Positions 1 to 15,100 of a stretch of DNA of 64,000 bases are shown in pieces (position 1 is the stretch's first letter; every line of letters begins with the position of its first letter). The notes under the pieces were generated by a model. It was not told the origin of the DNA. It made no database searches and worked only from the letters and a program-made list of their open reading frames with translations. The stretch covers positions 1 to 64,000 of the forward strand of contig JAVTVY010020468.1 in the NCBI GenBank assembly GCA_036873755.1, given 5' to 3'. The translations under genes and the position numbers were made by a program. This stretch comes from Hanleya hanleyi. Its lineage: Eukaryota > Mollusca > Polyplacophora > Lepidopleurida > Hanleyidae.

Positions 1-14
1 AATGATAATCTCAC

Positions 15-117
15 CTCAGATGTGCTGTCATGTCCTAGAACAATTTGTTGACTGCTGATAGGTCCCCAGTCCTCCAAACTCAACACAAATGTTACTTCAG
101 CCACAGCTTTGGGTTTA
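15..117 (-). CDS. CEP120: CEP120 exon 13, last exon in window
   Basis: Residues 588-622. It reads [19 protein letters not shown], then [12 protein letters not shown] and STSE, resembling the human segment YTVTLEDYGLVK at the end of the third C2 domain. The acceptor is attaacag and the donor gtgaga at 13-14. The coding sequence continues beyond the left edge, where the coiled coil is expected. Confidence 0.87.
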
Positions 118-3100
118 CTGTTAATTAATCAGCAAATGTATTGATTAATTTTGAACAAAAATACTTTCTCACGGATGGAAATAAGGGTCAGTGATCAGCA
201 ATAACTGATCAAATTTGGACACTAACCAATCAAAATACCAGGAGGATAACATGGACAAAGTAATTTGCAGATCAAATTCAAAGCTTCTAATAATAATCAC
301 TGATGAAATTATTTTCCCTAATTTCCAACCCTGTAATGCTAACGGATTTTGTAAAGGCAAAAAAAAAAAAAAAAAAAAATTAAAAACATTGAAAATAAGA
401 TCTGTGATATTCTTCATTAATGTAAATAACATTTTTATATCTGACTCGAAACCAAGAGATTGTATATACATTGTAACACAATCTGTGTGAAGTTTTGCAA
501 CAGGCTCTTTGATGGCCTTGAAACGTTGAGATGGCCTTGAAATGTTCAGATAGAAAGACAAAATGAGTAATGAAGTCATCTCGTGAGAGCTGAAATCTGA
601 AATGTTCAATGATCATAAGCTCAGTATGGGAATGATCAGACTCAAATGGACACCTTCATGTAGCTTATTTAATTGAGCAATCGTCAGAATTCCCACGTGA
701 AACCCATCTATTATTTATGCTTGAGACCAGACTAACGGATTCTGGGATAAAGAGGGTTAATATAATGAGAAATAGAATATTGGAATCAGGGTCATTGTCT
801 GTATTTACAGGGTTGTCGATTTACTCAGGTGTCAGTTTGGACAGGCGTCACTGTGCCTGGCTTTTTCTTGCAGGAAGTTATAACATATTACCATATTTCT
901 TCTAATTATTCGAACAGCATTTTTAGACAGAAAAAACAAGCGTTCTGAGAACCCCAACATCTCGCCTTGCGGGGTCATCCGCCGAAGGTGCAGCAGTATT
1001 GAAAGCATACATGTAGAGCAAACAATAAGGTCTGGAATAGGTGATGTGGTACAGACAATAATGTTTGGAATAGATTATCTGGTACAGACAATAACATCAG
1101 TCCCATGTGGGATTACTGGCATATAAGTTAATCCCATGTAGGATGGATAGGTCAGTGCCGTCGGATTACTGGTGCATAGAGCAGTCCAGTGTGAGATTAC
1201 TGCTGGATAGGTCAGTCCCATTGTGAGATTACTGCTGGATAGGCCAGTCCTGTGTAGGATTACTGCTGGATGGATCAGTCCTGTGTGTTATTACTGATGG
1301 ATAGACCAGTCCCCTGTGAGATTACTGCTGGATAGTCCAGTCCCAAGTGGGATTACTGCTGGATAGGCCAGTCCTGTTTGGGATTACTGCTGGATAGATG
1401 TCTCGTATGGGATTAATGCTGGATAGGACAGTCCCGTGTGGGATTGCTGCTGTATAGGCAGTCCAGTGTGGGATTACTGCTGCATACGGCAATCCTGTGT
1501 GGGATTACGGCTGGGGAGGCCAGTCCCATGTTGGATTACTGCTGGATAGGCTAAACCTGTGTGGGATAAAAGCGGGATAGGTTAGTCCCATGTAGGATTA
1601 TGGCTGGATAGGTCAGTGCCATGTGGGATTACTGCTGCATATTGCAGTCCAGTGTCATGTTACTTCTGGATAGGTCAGTCCCGTGTGAGATTACTGCTGC
1701 ATAGGCCAGTCCCATGTGGAATTACTGCTGGATAGGCCAGTCTCATGTGGGAGTGGGATTACTGCTGGATAGGCCAGTCCGGTCTGGGATTACTGCTGGA
1801 CAGGTCAGTCCCGTGTGGCATTACTGCTGGATAGGCCAGTGCCATTTGGGATTACTGCTGGATAGACCAGTCTGGTCTGGGATTACTGCTGGATAGTTGA
1901 GTTCCATATGGGATTACTGCTGGATAGGTCAGTCCCAAGTGGCATTACTGGTGGATAGGCCAGTGCCATTTGGGAATACTGCTGGATAGATCAGTCCCGT
2001 GTGAGATTACTGCGGGAGAGCTGTGACCTAGGAAAGCATGAAACATGTCCACCAAGTTTTATAATCATCCCACGAAAGGTTCAACAAACTTTCCATGTAC
2101 AGATCTACATGTAAATTTTTGCCCAACAAAAACCTTATCAATGGAAACGTACAAAGTCTAAACTGCAATAATTAGGACAAAAATTCATATTTAATGTCAT
2201 ATTTGTTAAATAGCACATGCACAGCCTCGAATCACATTGAACTTGGGTAGCAAGTGTCAAACTCATCCAATGAAAGCTGACAGCTTCAGAAAACTTTCCA
2301 TGTACAGGTGTACATGTATATACATGTACATTATTATTGGCAGATTACTTAGACAAAACCCTCAAAATTTGAACAAAAATTAATATTTCATCTCCTAAAT
2401 AGCACAGGGACATCCTATAATCATAAGAAACCTGTGTACCAAGTTTCATAATCATTCAATGACAGCTGACGACTGCAGCAAACTGTGATGTACAGATGTA
2501 CATGTGCACTTCAGCTAAACGCAAAACTCAATCATTTGCCATAATTGGAGAAAAATTTATATTTCATCTCCTAAATAGCACAGGTACATCTTCTAATCAT
2601 AACATGTGTACCAAGTTTTGTAATCATCCAATGAGAGCTGACAACTGCAGCAAACTTACCAGGTACATGTACATGTATACACATAGAGGCCTACATGTAC
2701 AATTCACCTGAACAGAAAACTCATTCATTTGCCATAATTTGGTGAAAAATTAATATTTCTTCTCAAAAATAGGACAGGTATATCCTCTAATCATAAGAAA
2801 CATGTGTCCAAGTTTCATAATCATCCAATGACAGCTGACAACTGCAACAAACTTTCTAAGTACAGATGTACATGTGCACTTCAGCTAAACGCAAAACTAT
2901 CATAGGGATTTAATTAACATTGGAGTACCCCAGGGGTAGTACCCCCAGGTGGCATACCCACCCCCCAGATTTTTTTGATTTTTTTTATATTATTTCTAAT
3001 TTTTCTAGATTTTTGTTTGAATTTGCTAAACCAAAATCATTTCCAGGCAGGGGACACCGACACCGACAACCGACACCGAAGACGACATCCTCTTTCCCCC

Positions 3101-6100
3101 CTCACAATATCTCCCCTTTACTTCGTAAGGCGAGATAAAAACCATCTTTATGTCAAATGAGGCTAATTTCTGGGCATGGATGTGTTATTCATCCCAAGAA
3201 TTGAAAAGATGCTAGCAGATTTTCTCTTTGCAGATGCCTGAAGTTAACTTCAGCGGTCAGAATAATTAGAAGAAATAAGGTATTCATGTTGCGAGAAGTT
3301 AAACTGGAGTTTGTGGACTCACCCATCAGTTGACAAGACTGCTATTCTATCACTGTACACCTGCCTCCAGCCTGATGACCCACTGCTCTCTTGCTGTATA
3401 ACACAGACATAATATATATGTAATAAAATGAAACCTGTGTATACAGACCATTCTTGGGACCAGAAAGGTGTCGGTCATGAAAGTTTACTGGTTTATCAAG
3501 GTTCAAAATACTTCACATTGAAAGGTTCTTCCAAATGGTCCCCACACCCCATAATTTTATGACGCTAAGTTGTTGTAAGAGGTTATATTTGACATTTAAT
3601 ATCGGTTTACTGTTTCTGGGAATGGTCTAAGCATTAAAAAAACTGTCAGACTTGAAATCCTGCATTACCATGCCTATTTGGAAACGACGAAGGCCATGAC
3701 CTGCTGACACGATATTGGAGTCTAATTAAGATCGTTCATAGTAAGCACTCATAGCAAATTTTCTAGTCAACATTTCCATTGTAACATCAACAACATCACA
3801 AAGCTGAAACGTAATGTCTTTGTTGACGTCATGATAATGTCATCATACTCAATTGTTGTGCAATGCAAGTCACAATAGAACATCCGACATAACCGACTAG
3901 TCAATATTATATACAATTCTACTGTAATACCTTTTTCACCCCATCTGTTTTATGGTGTTAAAACTTCAATTTCATTTTTCATTTTTGTCAGTTTTCATAG
4001 AAAAAAATATCAACTTGTTTACACTGCTTCTCTGTATATATTCATGCGAAATGCACCGTGGGTATTTGGTAGAACCTTTAAGTATTAGGACCATGTATAA
4101 TGTCGATATTTAGAGGTTAGTTAGTTTACCCAGTTGTCAGTATTCACAGGTTCCACTGTACGAAGAATTCAACACAAGTACAAGTTATAATATAAGATAT
4201 CAATTTGAGTATGGTAGGAATTCCTCACTGTGTATGTACCCAGAGGGATCACATGTGGATCACAGTAAACTGATGATCCAGCGAGATACAGTGAAACCTG
4301 TGTAAACTGACCATGCTTGGGACCAGATTATAGTGTCAGTTTTGAAAGGGTTTTGGTTTCTTGAGGTTCAAAATAGTTTAAATCGCTATTCCCAGATTTT
4401 ACTGTACATATATATCGATATTCTGATTCAACTGATAATTCTCTTGAGTTGGATGAATGTGGCATGTGAGGAGGGTGTGTTGTGAGTGTTTGAAGAAATA
4501 AAACCGCTACACAGCAAAGTACATGTATGTACCCCAATCTTCGAGTGCTTCTCTGGGCTGTATTCAAATAATAAATTTGAGGACATTTTCACAAATATTT
4601 GGAAAACTCTTTTATTATATTTTTGCTGAAACCCCCTTAATATAAAAATTACATGTACCACAATTCTTGATTTCTCTGCAGCCTGGATGTGAGCCAGCGG
4701 TAACCTGGCAGCTCCTAAAAGCACATCTTTAGAGAGTTGTCTGTCCCTGTTCCATACCTCTACCAATAATGGGACCCTGGTGATATTGAATTAAAAGTGA
4801 AATACATCAATACATTGAAGATTTAAATATATATTAATAGGCCTGTCGAGAGAAAATTGAATAAAATCCCGTTCAAAAAATTACCCGTAATCACAATAAC
4901 AAACTATGTGATAAGTATGAAAAATTTTGTATAAAAATGTTGTTGGAATGATATAGAAGCTAATAAAGGTTATACCAAATGACTCTATACTACTTTGCAT
5001 TAAAACATACCCAGTCATGCCAGTAGTGTTCCAAACAACAAATTAGTATTTTTTTCTCAAATAATGTCGTCGAAGTGGGTTTTAGGACACGAATAGCACA
5101 CATGTGGGGGAAAACGTACTGAAGCCGTGACCTCTGATGCATGACATCACAACCTGATTACGATTGCGCCCTAAACATCATAGTCTATGACGTCGGGCGT
5201 TGTTACGAAAGATTCACCCAACTGTGGGAGTTCTAGCGTGATGTCGCTGACATTTTGACGTCACAACAGGCATTTGAGTGAGATCGTAATCAGGTTGTGA
5301 CGTCACAGGTCAAGCGGTCACAGCTTTCACCGTTTTGAAAGGGGCATGAAATTGTCGCACTTTACTGCTGCTATTTTCAACCTTGGGCAGTTTGAAAACA
5401 TACAATAATGTGAAACATGCCTATATAATCACCTCTACAACAATTTAGCACAAAAAAGTAGCAGATTTTGAGACCATTTTGTATAACCTTTAAGGTAGCC
5501 CTAGGCCTTAGAGAGGTACATGTATCTGTAGCAATAATTCCTTGAATATCTGAAGTTAACGTTGAACTTGAAGGTCCATAAAGTGCTTTCAGAAATATCA
5601 AGAAGAACCACAAAAAGTGTATCAGACTTGTATCAAAATTTGTTGTGGGTGATAAAAAGAGTTGACCTGGCACTAAAAAAAATAATGCAGCTGTGACTGT
5701 GAAGGTAGAAATTAATTTTATCCAGGCCTTATGGTGTACTACATTTCTGTATTTACCTCAAAAATGTCTCCTGGAGTTGCTGCGCTGTACAGGCAAAGTC
5801 AAAGGCACAGAAAGACTGAGGGAGGAGGACCTCCATACCTCTCCGGGCCTCTACAGGCGGGTGGGTCAGGATTGGGGCGGCACTCCCAAAAAATGGGTAC
5901 ACATATCTGAAACAAGAAATACATGTATTGTATCACAACATACAGATGTGTACATTCCTCTTGAATTGCTTCAGGTCAAACGAAATGATGTCAGAGGGCA
6001 GTATAATGATCATTGTTTTAGAACTGAGTTTTAAAAGAAAAAAAAAATCGGGAAGGTTCTCTTACAAACTATTAAGCATATCAACTGAACTGAATTGATT

Positions 6101-9100
6101 TCATGCATGAAAAATGCCGACTTACATGGAGAGGCAAAGAAATGCTAACTTCTAAAGTATCCTCTTGGTCGCTTTTTTAAACATGAGGCAGCAGAGGTGC
6201 TACAACCCCTCAGTCCCTTAACAGTCCAGCCCAAGCAACGTCTCGTGGCATGGTATATACATACCAAATTTGAAAGAATCTGATGAAACGACCGTTTTCA
6301 AGTAATTGCTCAGAAAGAAATATAGCATTTTACCACCAGATAGGGCCACCTATTGGCGAAAGTGGTCGAAATGCAAATCTCAAAGAGAATGCTGTATTGC
6401 TCTCATATTGTTCATCATTTTCATAGAACAGCTATCATTTATCAGGGGGGAAGACACATTTTATTGTTGATGTAATACAATTTATTATTGTATATGTAAT
6501 ACAAATTACTTTCATTACGAAGTTGGATATATGCATTTCATGCACACCTAATACATCTTGAAGTTTCATACATGTATTCAGACGATATAGCAAGTAAACA
6601 TTGGCTTTTATATTTAGTGTATCATTCAAAAATAAGCCTCTGTATACTATAAACATAGGTCTATAAGGTTCACTGCGGATAGAGGTACAAATAAATACTA
6701 AACTACTATTTATAAGTGTTCCCAAGATGTGGAAATTTCTCAAATTACAACTGAAGCATAATTAAAGCCAACTGAGTATGATAATTCACAAGCAGAAACA
6801 GTTGTGGAGATTTAAATTGTAGATATAAACTTGCACTACATGTACATTTTTCAGTACATTATACAACTCAATTCCCTATGTGGTTATCTCCCCTGTCCAC
6901 TACATGTTCCTGCAGTGGTGCATGTAATATGTAGATTTATGATATCAGGTAGAATGCTTGCAACATTCCATGATTATTTTGAATGTACAATGGAAAGAAA
7001 ACATTTCCGAAATACAGGGAAATTATTATGTGAATGATTTGACAACCAATAGATTTAAGAAACATACCACAAGAAGGCCCATAATAAATAATGTTGGAAT
7101 TAAACCATGAAACAGATGGACAGAAAAATGGATGGACAGACAGACAGACAGACGAGGACCTGATCAATGAAACATACAAAAGGCACATCTACAGACTACA
7201 TTCTATATTGGACAGAAGTTTCGTCAAACTGCCATCAAGATATGGGAGTCCGGGAAAGAGAGGACGGAGAGACGGACGGATGGACAAACGGGGTGACAAC
7301 AATAATCAGGCTGAGGGGTAAATGTTGACTCCTGTCCCTTTGCAAGGAGGATTATACAAATGGATTTGGAACAACCCTAACATTTGAATCCCATGAGAGA
7401 TAAGGTTAACAGAATGAGGTCATGAGTGTTTCCACACACGAGACCTGCTCTGACCTGAGAAATATGTTCATGGTGTTGGTGGTGTCTATGTCTGACACAC
7501 TGCGCAGGTCGATGGAGAAGCTGAAGTGGTGAGACTGGGGAGGAATAGCGATGTGGTGCTGTGTGGTGCTCTCCGTGTCTGTAACTGCTACTGGAACACC
7601 TATACATGTAAAGACCGCATAAATTATTGACAAAAAAAAAAAGAAGAGTTCATGGGTCGAGAGTTTATCCAGAGTTGCTTGCTGATTTGAGTGACATCCA
7701 CTGATGAATAATCGTACAGGATTTACTCTGACCATTGGACATCTTCTGAGCACATGCCTAGCTCTTGATGATACCTCAATCAGCGCATAAACGTAAAGGT
7801 CCCATATATGATCAACAGTTCGGCATATATGAAGAATAGGGCAGCTGTAATTTTAATTACAAAACTGATATTCAACAGATATTTTTGTACAATATCTAAA
7901 GTGTGTAGTATTCTGTCAATCTTTTCCCAACAGAGATGCTTGTTCTTAATACTGTCGTACAATGTCGTACAACTTGTTTTGGCGAGATTATTTATCGCAT
8001 TTTAAATGAGCAAAAGCTGATAAGGTACCCAGAATCTTAGCGGCACAAATCGTAATGCTGCTCAACCATCTCAACATACCTGCTTTGGTTTGCTGCGTGT
8101 GAACATGTGGCGCTTTTGAGACTTGTGTGTCAAACTTCTTTGGCAATCGCTCTTCCTTTTTGTCTGTAAGAAATGGTTGGTACAGTACTCAACATACATA
8201 AAAAAAACATATCTTCATGCTTTATTAATACAACATCACATTCCATCAAATTCTGTTGGAGTCATTAAAATGCCACTAATTATTTAGGTTAAAACCCCAT
8301 TATTCGCATACATATTAATGGGTATAATTCTCAATAAATCCATGAAAAAAACATTAAAAACTGTTAATCCCAAGCCATTAATGTGTCATTCAAATGTCAC
8401 GGTGATTGTCAGAATTAATGGTCAATAAAATTACAACAAATTAATAGAATAAAAAAGACCACACAGACCAGCTTTACTTCCATCACAACATTAATGGCCC
8501 TTAATAAATTAATGTCTCTTAAAGGCATCAAGAATTTCCTCATTAATAAATTGCAACAAAACTTAATGGTCATTTTAATGGGTTTTTCATGATTAATGTC
8601 CTTCTTGACATTTTAATGGGGTTTCAATGACACATACATGCAGTATTATATATGGTTAGTTAAGTGTCCAAGAGGAATAATTCATCCCGACTGTTAAGCT
8701 TTGTCTATGACAAGGGGATGGGTTATCCATAGAGACTTCTGTAGACGTAGATTGGATAGAAAGACAAGAGAACAATGTGGAAGCATACCAAACTACATGT
8801 GTACATAAGGTAATCCCTCTAATAATTCAATCCCCCTATCAAAATTCAATCACCCCCAATGTTGGGGTACATAAGTCAATGGCGATTCTAATAAATTTGA
8901 TCACCCTCTGAAATCATTGAAATAATGGATTATATGCATGATTTTGAACCATTTTGTCAACTTCCTGTTCTACTAAATTTGATCACCCCCTGATTTTATG
9001 GCAGGAAATTTCACTTCCTGTGATTTAATTATTCCAGAGATTACCGTACATGAAATTTATTTATGATGCCTTTTTCACTCTGCACAGTGAAGCCATTCTC

Positions 9101-12100
9101 AATGCAGATTTTGTCAGGCAAAACAAAAGTCTGTATGGTAACTTATCTAAAACACCCTTAAATTTTGCAACTCGACAAACCTTTGTTTTTGTCTATCTCA
9201 TGTAAACTGCTCAAATTGTCTTCTGTCTTGTCATCCTCGAAATCATCCGAATAATTGGCAGCATCAGGTGGCTTTGATCGAATGGGACTGGGTCTACTTG
9301 GACTTTTGCTTTCTGCTGTCTTTGACTTGCCTTTTGGACTAGAGATGGGGCTTTGCTTTGGAGAATGACTCTGATCAGGAGACTGCTGTAACCTAGCCAT
9401 CTGTGTTTGTGGAGTCTCCTTCACAGGACTACCAGGGCCCAATGTCTGAAAATGGAAAATAGTGCAACCTAATTTGGTTTGACAATTAAAAAAAGATAGT
9501 GCCACGGCACTGTAGCTCATCTGGCTGTAACTGGAGAAAGTAGCTGTGAGAAATTTTTACTGAAGAACTGCAATAGATGAGTTTCTAACTTGTGTTGTCC
9601 CCCCTGAACACTAAATGATCCATGCAGTAATTTCCTGATATTTCATGATAAAGTTTCATGAGAAATTCAAGATGCAGTCATACTGGATTTTAGAAATAGA
9701 CCAAAAAAGGTATTTTGCACAACTGGACCACAATTTGACAAAGATCCATGCAGTAATTTCCTGAGAATTCACGATAACAAAATTTCATAGGGAAATTCAA
9801 GATGGCCACCTGGTGGCCATATTAGATTTCGAATCGGACCAGAAAAGGTATCTTGCACAACTAGACCCCAAGGGGAACCTGTGTATCAAATTTGAGAAAG
9901 ATCAATGCAGTAGATCCTAAGAAATCGCGATAATAAAGTTTCATGTGGAAATCCAAGATGGCCGCCTGGTGGCCATATTGGATTTTCGAATCAAATCACA
10001 AAGGTATGTTGCACAACTAGACCCCAAGGGGAACCTGTGTACCAAATTTGAGAAAGATCCATGCAGTAATTCCTGAGAAATCACGATAAAGTTTCATAGG
10101 GAAATCCAAGATGGTCGCCTGGTGGCCTTATTGGATTTTCGAATCAGAGCAGAAAAGGTATCTTGCACAACTAGACCCCAAGGGGAACCTGTGTACCAAA
10201 TTTGAGAAAGATCCATGCAGTAGTTCCTGAGAAATCGTGATAATGTTTCATGGGGAAATCCAAGATGGCCACCTGGTGGTCATATTGGATTTCGAATCAG
10301 ACTGAAAAAGGTATCTTGTACAACTATACTCCAAGGGGAACCTGTGTACCAAATTTGAGAAAGATCCATGCAGTACTTCCTGATAAATCACGATAACAAT
10401 GTTTCATGGAGAAATCCAAGATGGCCACCTGGTGGCCATATTGGATTTTCGAATCGAAGCAAAAAAGGTATCTTGCACAACTAGACCCCAAGGGGAACCT
10501 GTGTACCAAATTTGAGAAAGATCCATGCAGCAGTTCCTGAGAAATTGCGATAACAATGTTTCATCGGGAAATCCAAGATGGCCGCCTGGTGGCCACATTG
10601 GATTTTTGAATCAGACCACAAAAGGTATCTTGCAGAACTAGACCCCAAGGGGAACCTGTGTACCAAATTTGAGAAAGATCCATACAGTAGTTCATGAGAA
10701 ATCGCGATCAAGTTTAATGGGGAAATCCAAGATGGCCACCTGGTGGCCATATTGGATATTCAAATTGGACTAAAGTACACATGTTGTACAACCAGATCCA
10801 AAGGAGAACTGGTGTACCAAATTTGAGAATTCTGGTGTACTCATTGGGGGGAACATGCATGCCAAGTTTCAGTTTAATCGGCCAAGCGGTTTCAGAGAAG
10901 AAGATGTTTACGGACGACGGACAATCAGGCCATGACATTAGCTCATCGAGCCTTCAGCCCAGATGAGCTAAAAATTAGTAAAAATACTTTTAGGAGGAAA
11001 GAATCTAATAAGTTTATCAGAATATTTGTAGATAAATAAACAAATTGCTTATGGATAACAACTTCCAACTTCTAAATGCCACTTAAGGAAACCAAAAGAA
11101 TATTTGTATTTTAGATGTAATACATGAGCTCTCATGAAATTGATTAGAAGAAATTACATTCAATACATCAATGTTTTTGAATTTAAAAGTGAAACCTGTG
11201 AATACACTTGAGTAAACTGACCAACATCAAAATACTGACATTATCCAAGGTCCCAATCTTGGAGCCAGGTGACGTCACGCGCAGAGCGCACAAAATAATC
11301 CGAATGTTCTGATTGGCTCAAATTTAATAATGGCGGCGACTGTGTCCTGTCGATTTGCAGCCTTTTTCGCGTCTTTCAGTGTTTTTATTTCAGTTGGAAA
11401 AAATCGCAAAAAATCACCGTTATGGTTTTTGGACACTGGGGGCATTACTCTTCCGCATGGAATATACTTTGACCATATGTTTTCTATTCCTTTAAAGTTA
11501 AGGTATTTTGAACCTTGATAAACCAGAGCCCTGTCAAAACCGACACTATATAATATGGTTCCAAGCATGGTCAGTTTACACAGGTTTCACTGAAGATATA
11601 ACTTTCCCAGGCTCAATAGCATTATGTACTATGTTCAATAAACAGAGCTGTTGAAAAAAATTAGGGCAATCCCGCTCTCTAAAATGAAGGTAAAAAAGGT
11701 CATTTTTGCTCAACAAATCAGTTAACATAATGAATTCAGCAAAATACTCTTGAGGCGCACACAGACATCAAATGGTTCTAAAAAAATAAATTGTCATCTA
11801 CCTAATTTGCATAATAATAGGCTTTTTTTTTGACAACACTGACTGGTTCTTCAAATGGCAAATAAATTTTAGGACATGGAACAATATATAGATTGATGAG
11901 CCTGAAGTTTTGAAGCATTGGTTAAGAAGGAATCAAAAGTTAGTGAGCAAAAACGATCGTTTTTACCTTCATTTTAGAGAGCAAGATCGCCCTAACCTGA
12001 TGAATACCAACCATATCCTCCTTTCTCAACACAACAGACACCCCCACTACAGGTGCCTGGTCACTGGCGATGGGAGGTATTTGTTGTTTTAATCTGTTTG

Positions 12101-15100
12101 GGGGAATTAACTGAAATTACAACAGCACAACCAAAATAAGATAATATGAGAAAGATTGGCTATAAGCATATCACATGAGTTACAGAGATAAAACAATTTG
12201 TGCAATCTAAGGGGAGATAATTACGGTAATTCCCCTAATAATTCGATCACAGGAAGTGCAGCAAAAATGACATATATATGGAAATCTTCTTTGTGGCACA
12301 AGCTACAATGTGTCACATTTTGTCTTTATATGACTTTTCTTCAGTTTGATAGAACAATGGTAATGTTACTTTTCCTCTGTGTTTGAATAAAAGGGTTGAA
12401 AAGTGAACTTCCTGTGATTGAATTATTAGCGGAATTACCGTACTATGGTATTTATTTCTTGGAATTTAAATCATTTTTAACCACATTTATAGTCATCTCT
12501 TTCAAACCAAAATCAATTATCAGAAGTCGATGCTAGCTCAACCCATAACCCTCAAACTTGATGATGTTTTATCCCTCTTGATCCCACAATATATTGTGCA
12601 TCCATGACGACTTAATGACAGGAGGAAATCGAATGAAAACAATCAAACTACCATGTCACCTGACATTGCTCATGTTAATTGCTCACAAAATGAAAGTCCT
12701 GTATGTAAACCGAAACACATTTTAAGATGTACTTTATGAATGTCATGTTACATTAGTGATGTCAGATTGTCATTTATATGGATGCACAAATTAAAAGAAG
12801 ATTAAAAGAAGGATATGTAATCTGGGTTGGGGGTTAAAGAAAGTTTGTGTTATTATTCAGAGTTATAATGTTTCACCCTGGTCTATACTTAGTAGTAAAA
12901 CCACTTTTCGAACTCTTCTTTGTGACAGCGATAAAGAATGAGGGGTGTGACTCTTGGCTATTTAATATGAATCGCTGCCATCGATGAAATTTTAATTTCA
13001 CTTTCATAGCGGTGAAATGCTGGGAATGGACAGGAGTGGATGATCCCCATAAACCAGAGACATGGATTTAACGCGTATCTGTAATTAGTGAGAGGGACCT
13101 AAAATCTCTGTCGGGTATTGACTCACCTGGAAAGAGCCCTCTATTGATACAGGTTTCATATAAATCTCTGTACTTCCTTTCTTCAGCAGGGACAACAGTG
13201 GTACCTCACAGTTACCTAAAGACTGGTCACCACAGCAAAGATGGAACTATAATAATAAAATAAATACATTTAAAAATGTCTCCTGTCAATGAACATGAAT
13301 AGGCTACTCATCAAGAAAACTTTTCTTTGCCACATTAATCTTCTCAAATGTTAAAATCAGGGACTAGTTCACATATGTGAATTCTCCCCGTCTCCACACC
13401 ATTAGTAATTAGTAAGGTGTCTGACTGCGGATGACAGGGCAATGGGGTCAAAATAATAGGTGTACAGCTGTCCTGGACAGGTAGATTTTGTATGTGACAG
13501 ACTGAAAACAAAACTACCTGTCTCTTGTGACAGGTGGAATATTTATCATAAACAACATTATTTCCTCTAATAATTCGATCACCCCATTAGAATTCAATCA
13601 TGCCCAATTTTGTGGACCAAATTCAGACAGTTCTTTTTAATAACTTTGATCACCCTCTAAAATCATTAAAATGACTAAGAAATAATGGATTATTTGCTTT
13701 AAACCATTTTGTCAACTTCCTGTTCTGATAAATTTGATCACCCCCAGATTTTTGGTGTGGAAAATTTCACTTCCTGTGATTGAATTATTGAAGGAATTAC
13801 TGTAAGGATTTAAAAAAAAAATCATTCTCTCCGATGTCCCAGGTAGAAATATGTAAGGGGGGGAAGGGTTAGAAAGAGTAGAGAATCTGACTTCCAATGA
13901 TGAGAGAACAGATTGCTGGACAGACTTCACAGGTGGGTAACAAGATGTGTAAAGCAGAAAACTGAGGGACATGGATCCCTGGCCGAGGGATGAGGTTGTC
14001 TTATACATGTACTTCATGATTGGTGAATCAAGGGAGAATATCATACATTTATGTTTCTGCTGATTAGGCTAGAGTTACATGCAATGTCAGAAATTTTGAC
14101 AGTAGTGTGTTTACTCAAGGGCCATTCATTCAGTACGAATGCAAAAAATTCTGATTTTCTGGCCCCCCCTCAACCCCATTGTACGCAGAACGCAAGCGAA
14201 CTCTCCCTCCCTCCTGAGTATGTATGTCGCAGAGTTACCCCTCCCCCTTCAACCTCAGAAAATTAAAGTCAACTACCAGGCTTCGTTCGTGTCACAGGCC
14301 CGCAAAACAAGAGTTTTGGGGGGTGTGGGCGGTGGTATTAGGGTGAAGTGTCGAAATATGGGGTCTCCATATATAACCCCATGCTTTATATAAATCAACA
14401 TCAAGGTGTGAAACGGACTTGGGTGAATCGAGAAATAAACGGTTTACCGCCAAACAAAATACATCAGCATATTCCACAAGTATCACTTTATATATTCCCG
14501 TCGTCAAATTAGTAAATTTGTGCAATTTTTTACCTTTGCCGGGCGATTCAAAATCCAACGTTAGTGTCCATTCATCTAGGAACAGTTAGATTATGGCGGG
14601 CTTCGTTCTCAATTCTGATTGGTCAGTCGAGACACACCTCCGGCAAAAGAGGTCACGCATTGAACAGCTGTCTCGACTGACCAATCAGAATTGAGAACGA
14701 AGCCCGCCATAATCTAACTGTTCCTAGATGAATGGACACTAACGTTGGATTTTGAATCGCCCGGCAAAGGTAAAAAATTGCACAAATTTACTAATTTGAC
14801 GACGGGAATATATAAAGTGATACTTGTAGAATATGCTGATGTATTTTGTTTGGCGGTAAACCGTTTATTTCTCGATTCACCCGAAGTCCGTTTCACATCT
14901 TTATGTTGATTTATATAAAGCATGGGGTTATATATAGAGACCCCATATTTCGACACTTCACCCTAATACCACTGCCCACACCCCCCAAAACTCTTGTTTT
15001 GCGGGCCTGTGGTTCGTGTATGCACATACTTTCGTTAACAACATCAACATCATGATCAACAACAAACTTTCCCATAATTTGTCCTAGGCTTACCGGTAAC

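Noticed and set aside
169..609. Minus-strand frame of 146 codons
   Set aside because: It spans the poly-A tract (a run of phenylalanines), starts at a non-ATG codon and lies in a CEP120 intron.
10324..10750. Several overlapping minus-strand open frames
   Set aside because: All are translations of the 153-bp tandem array; the similar proteins come from repeat copies.
13380..13440. tRNA-like words ('gtgtctgactgcggatga')
   Set aside because: Only the anticodon-arm-like part is present; no complete cloverleaf can be drawn. Probably a SINE head relic.
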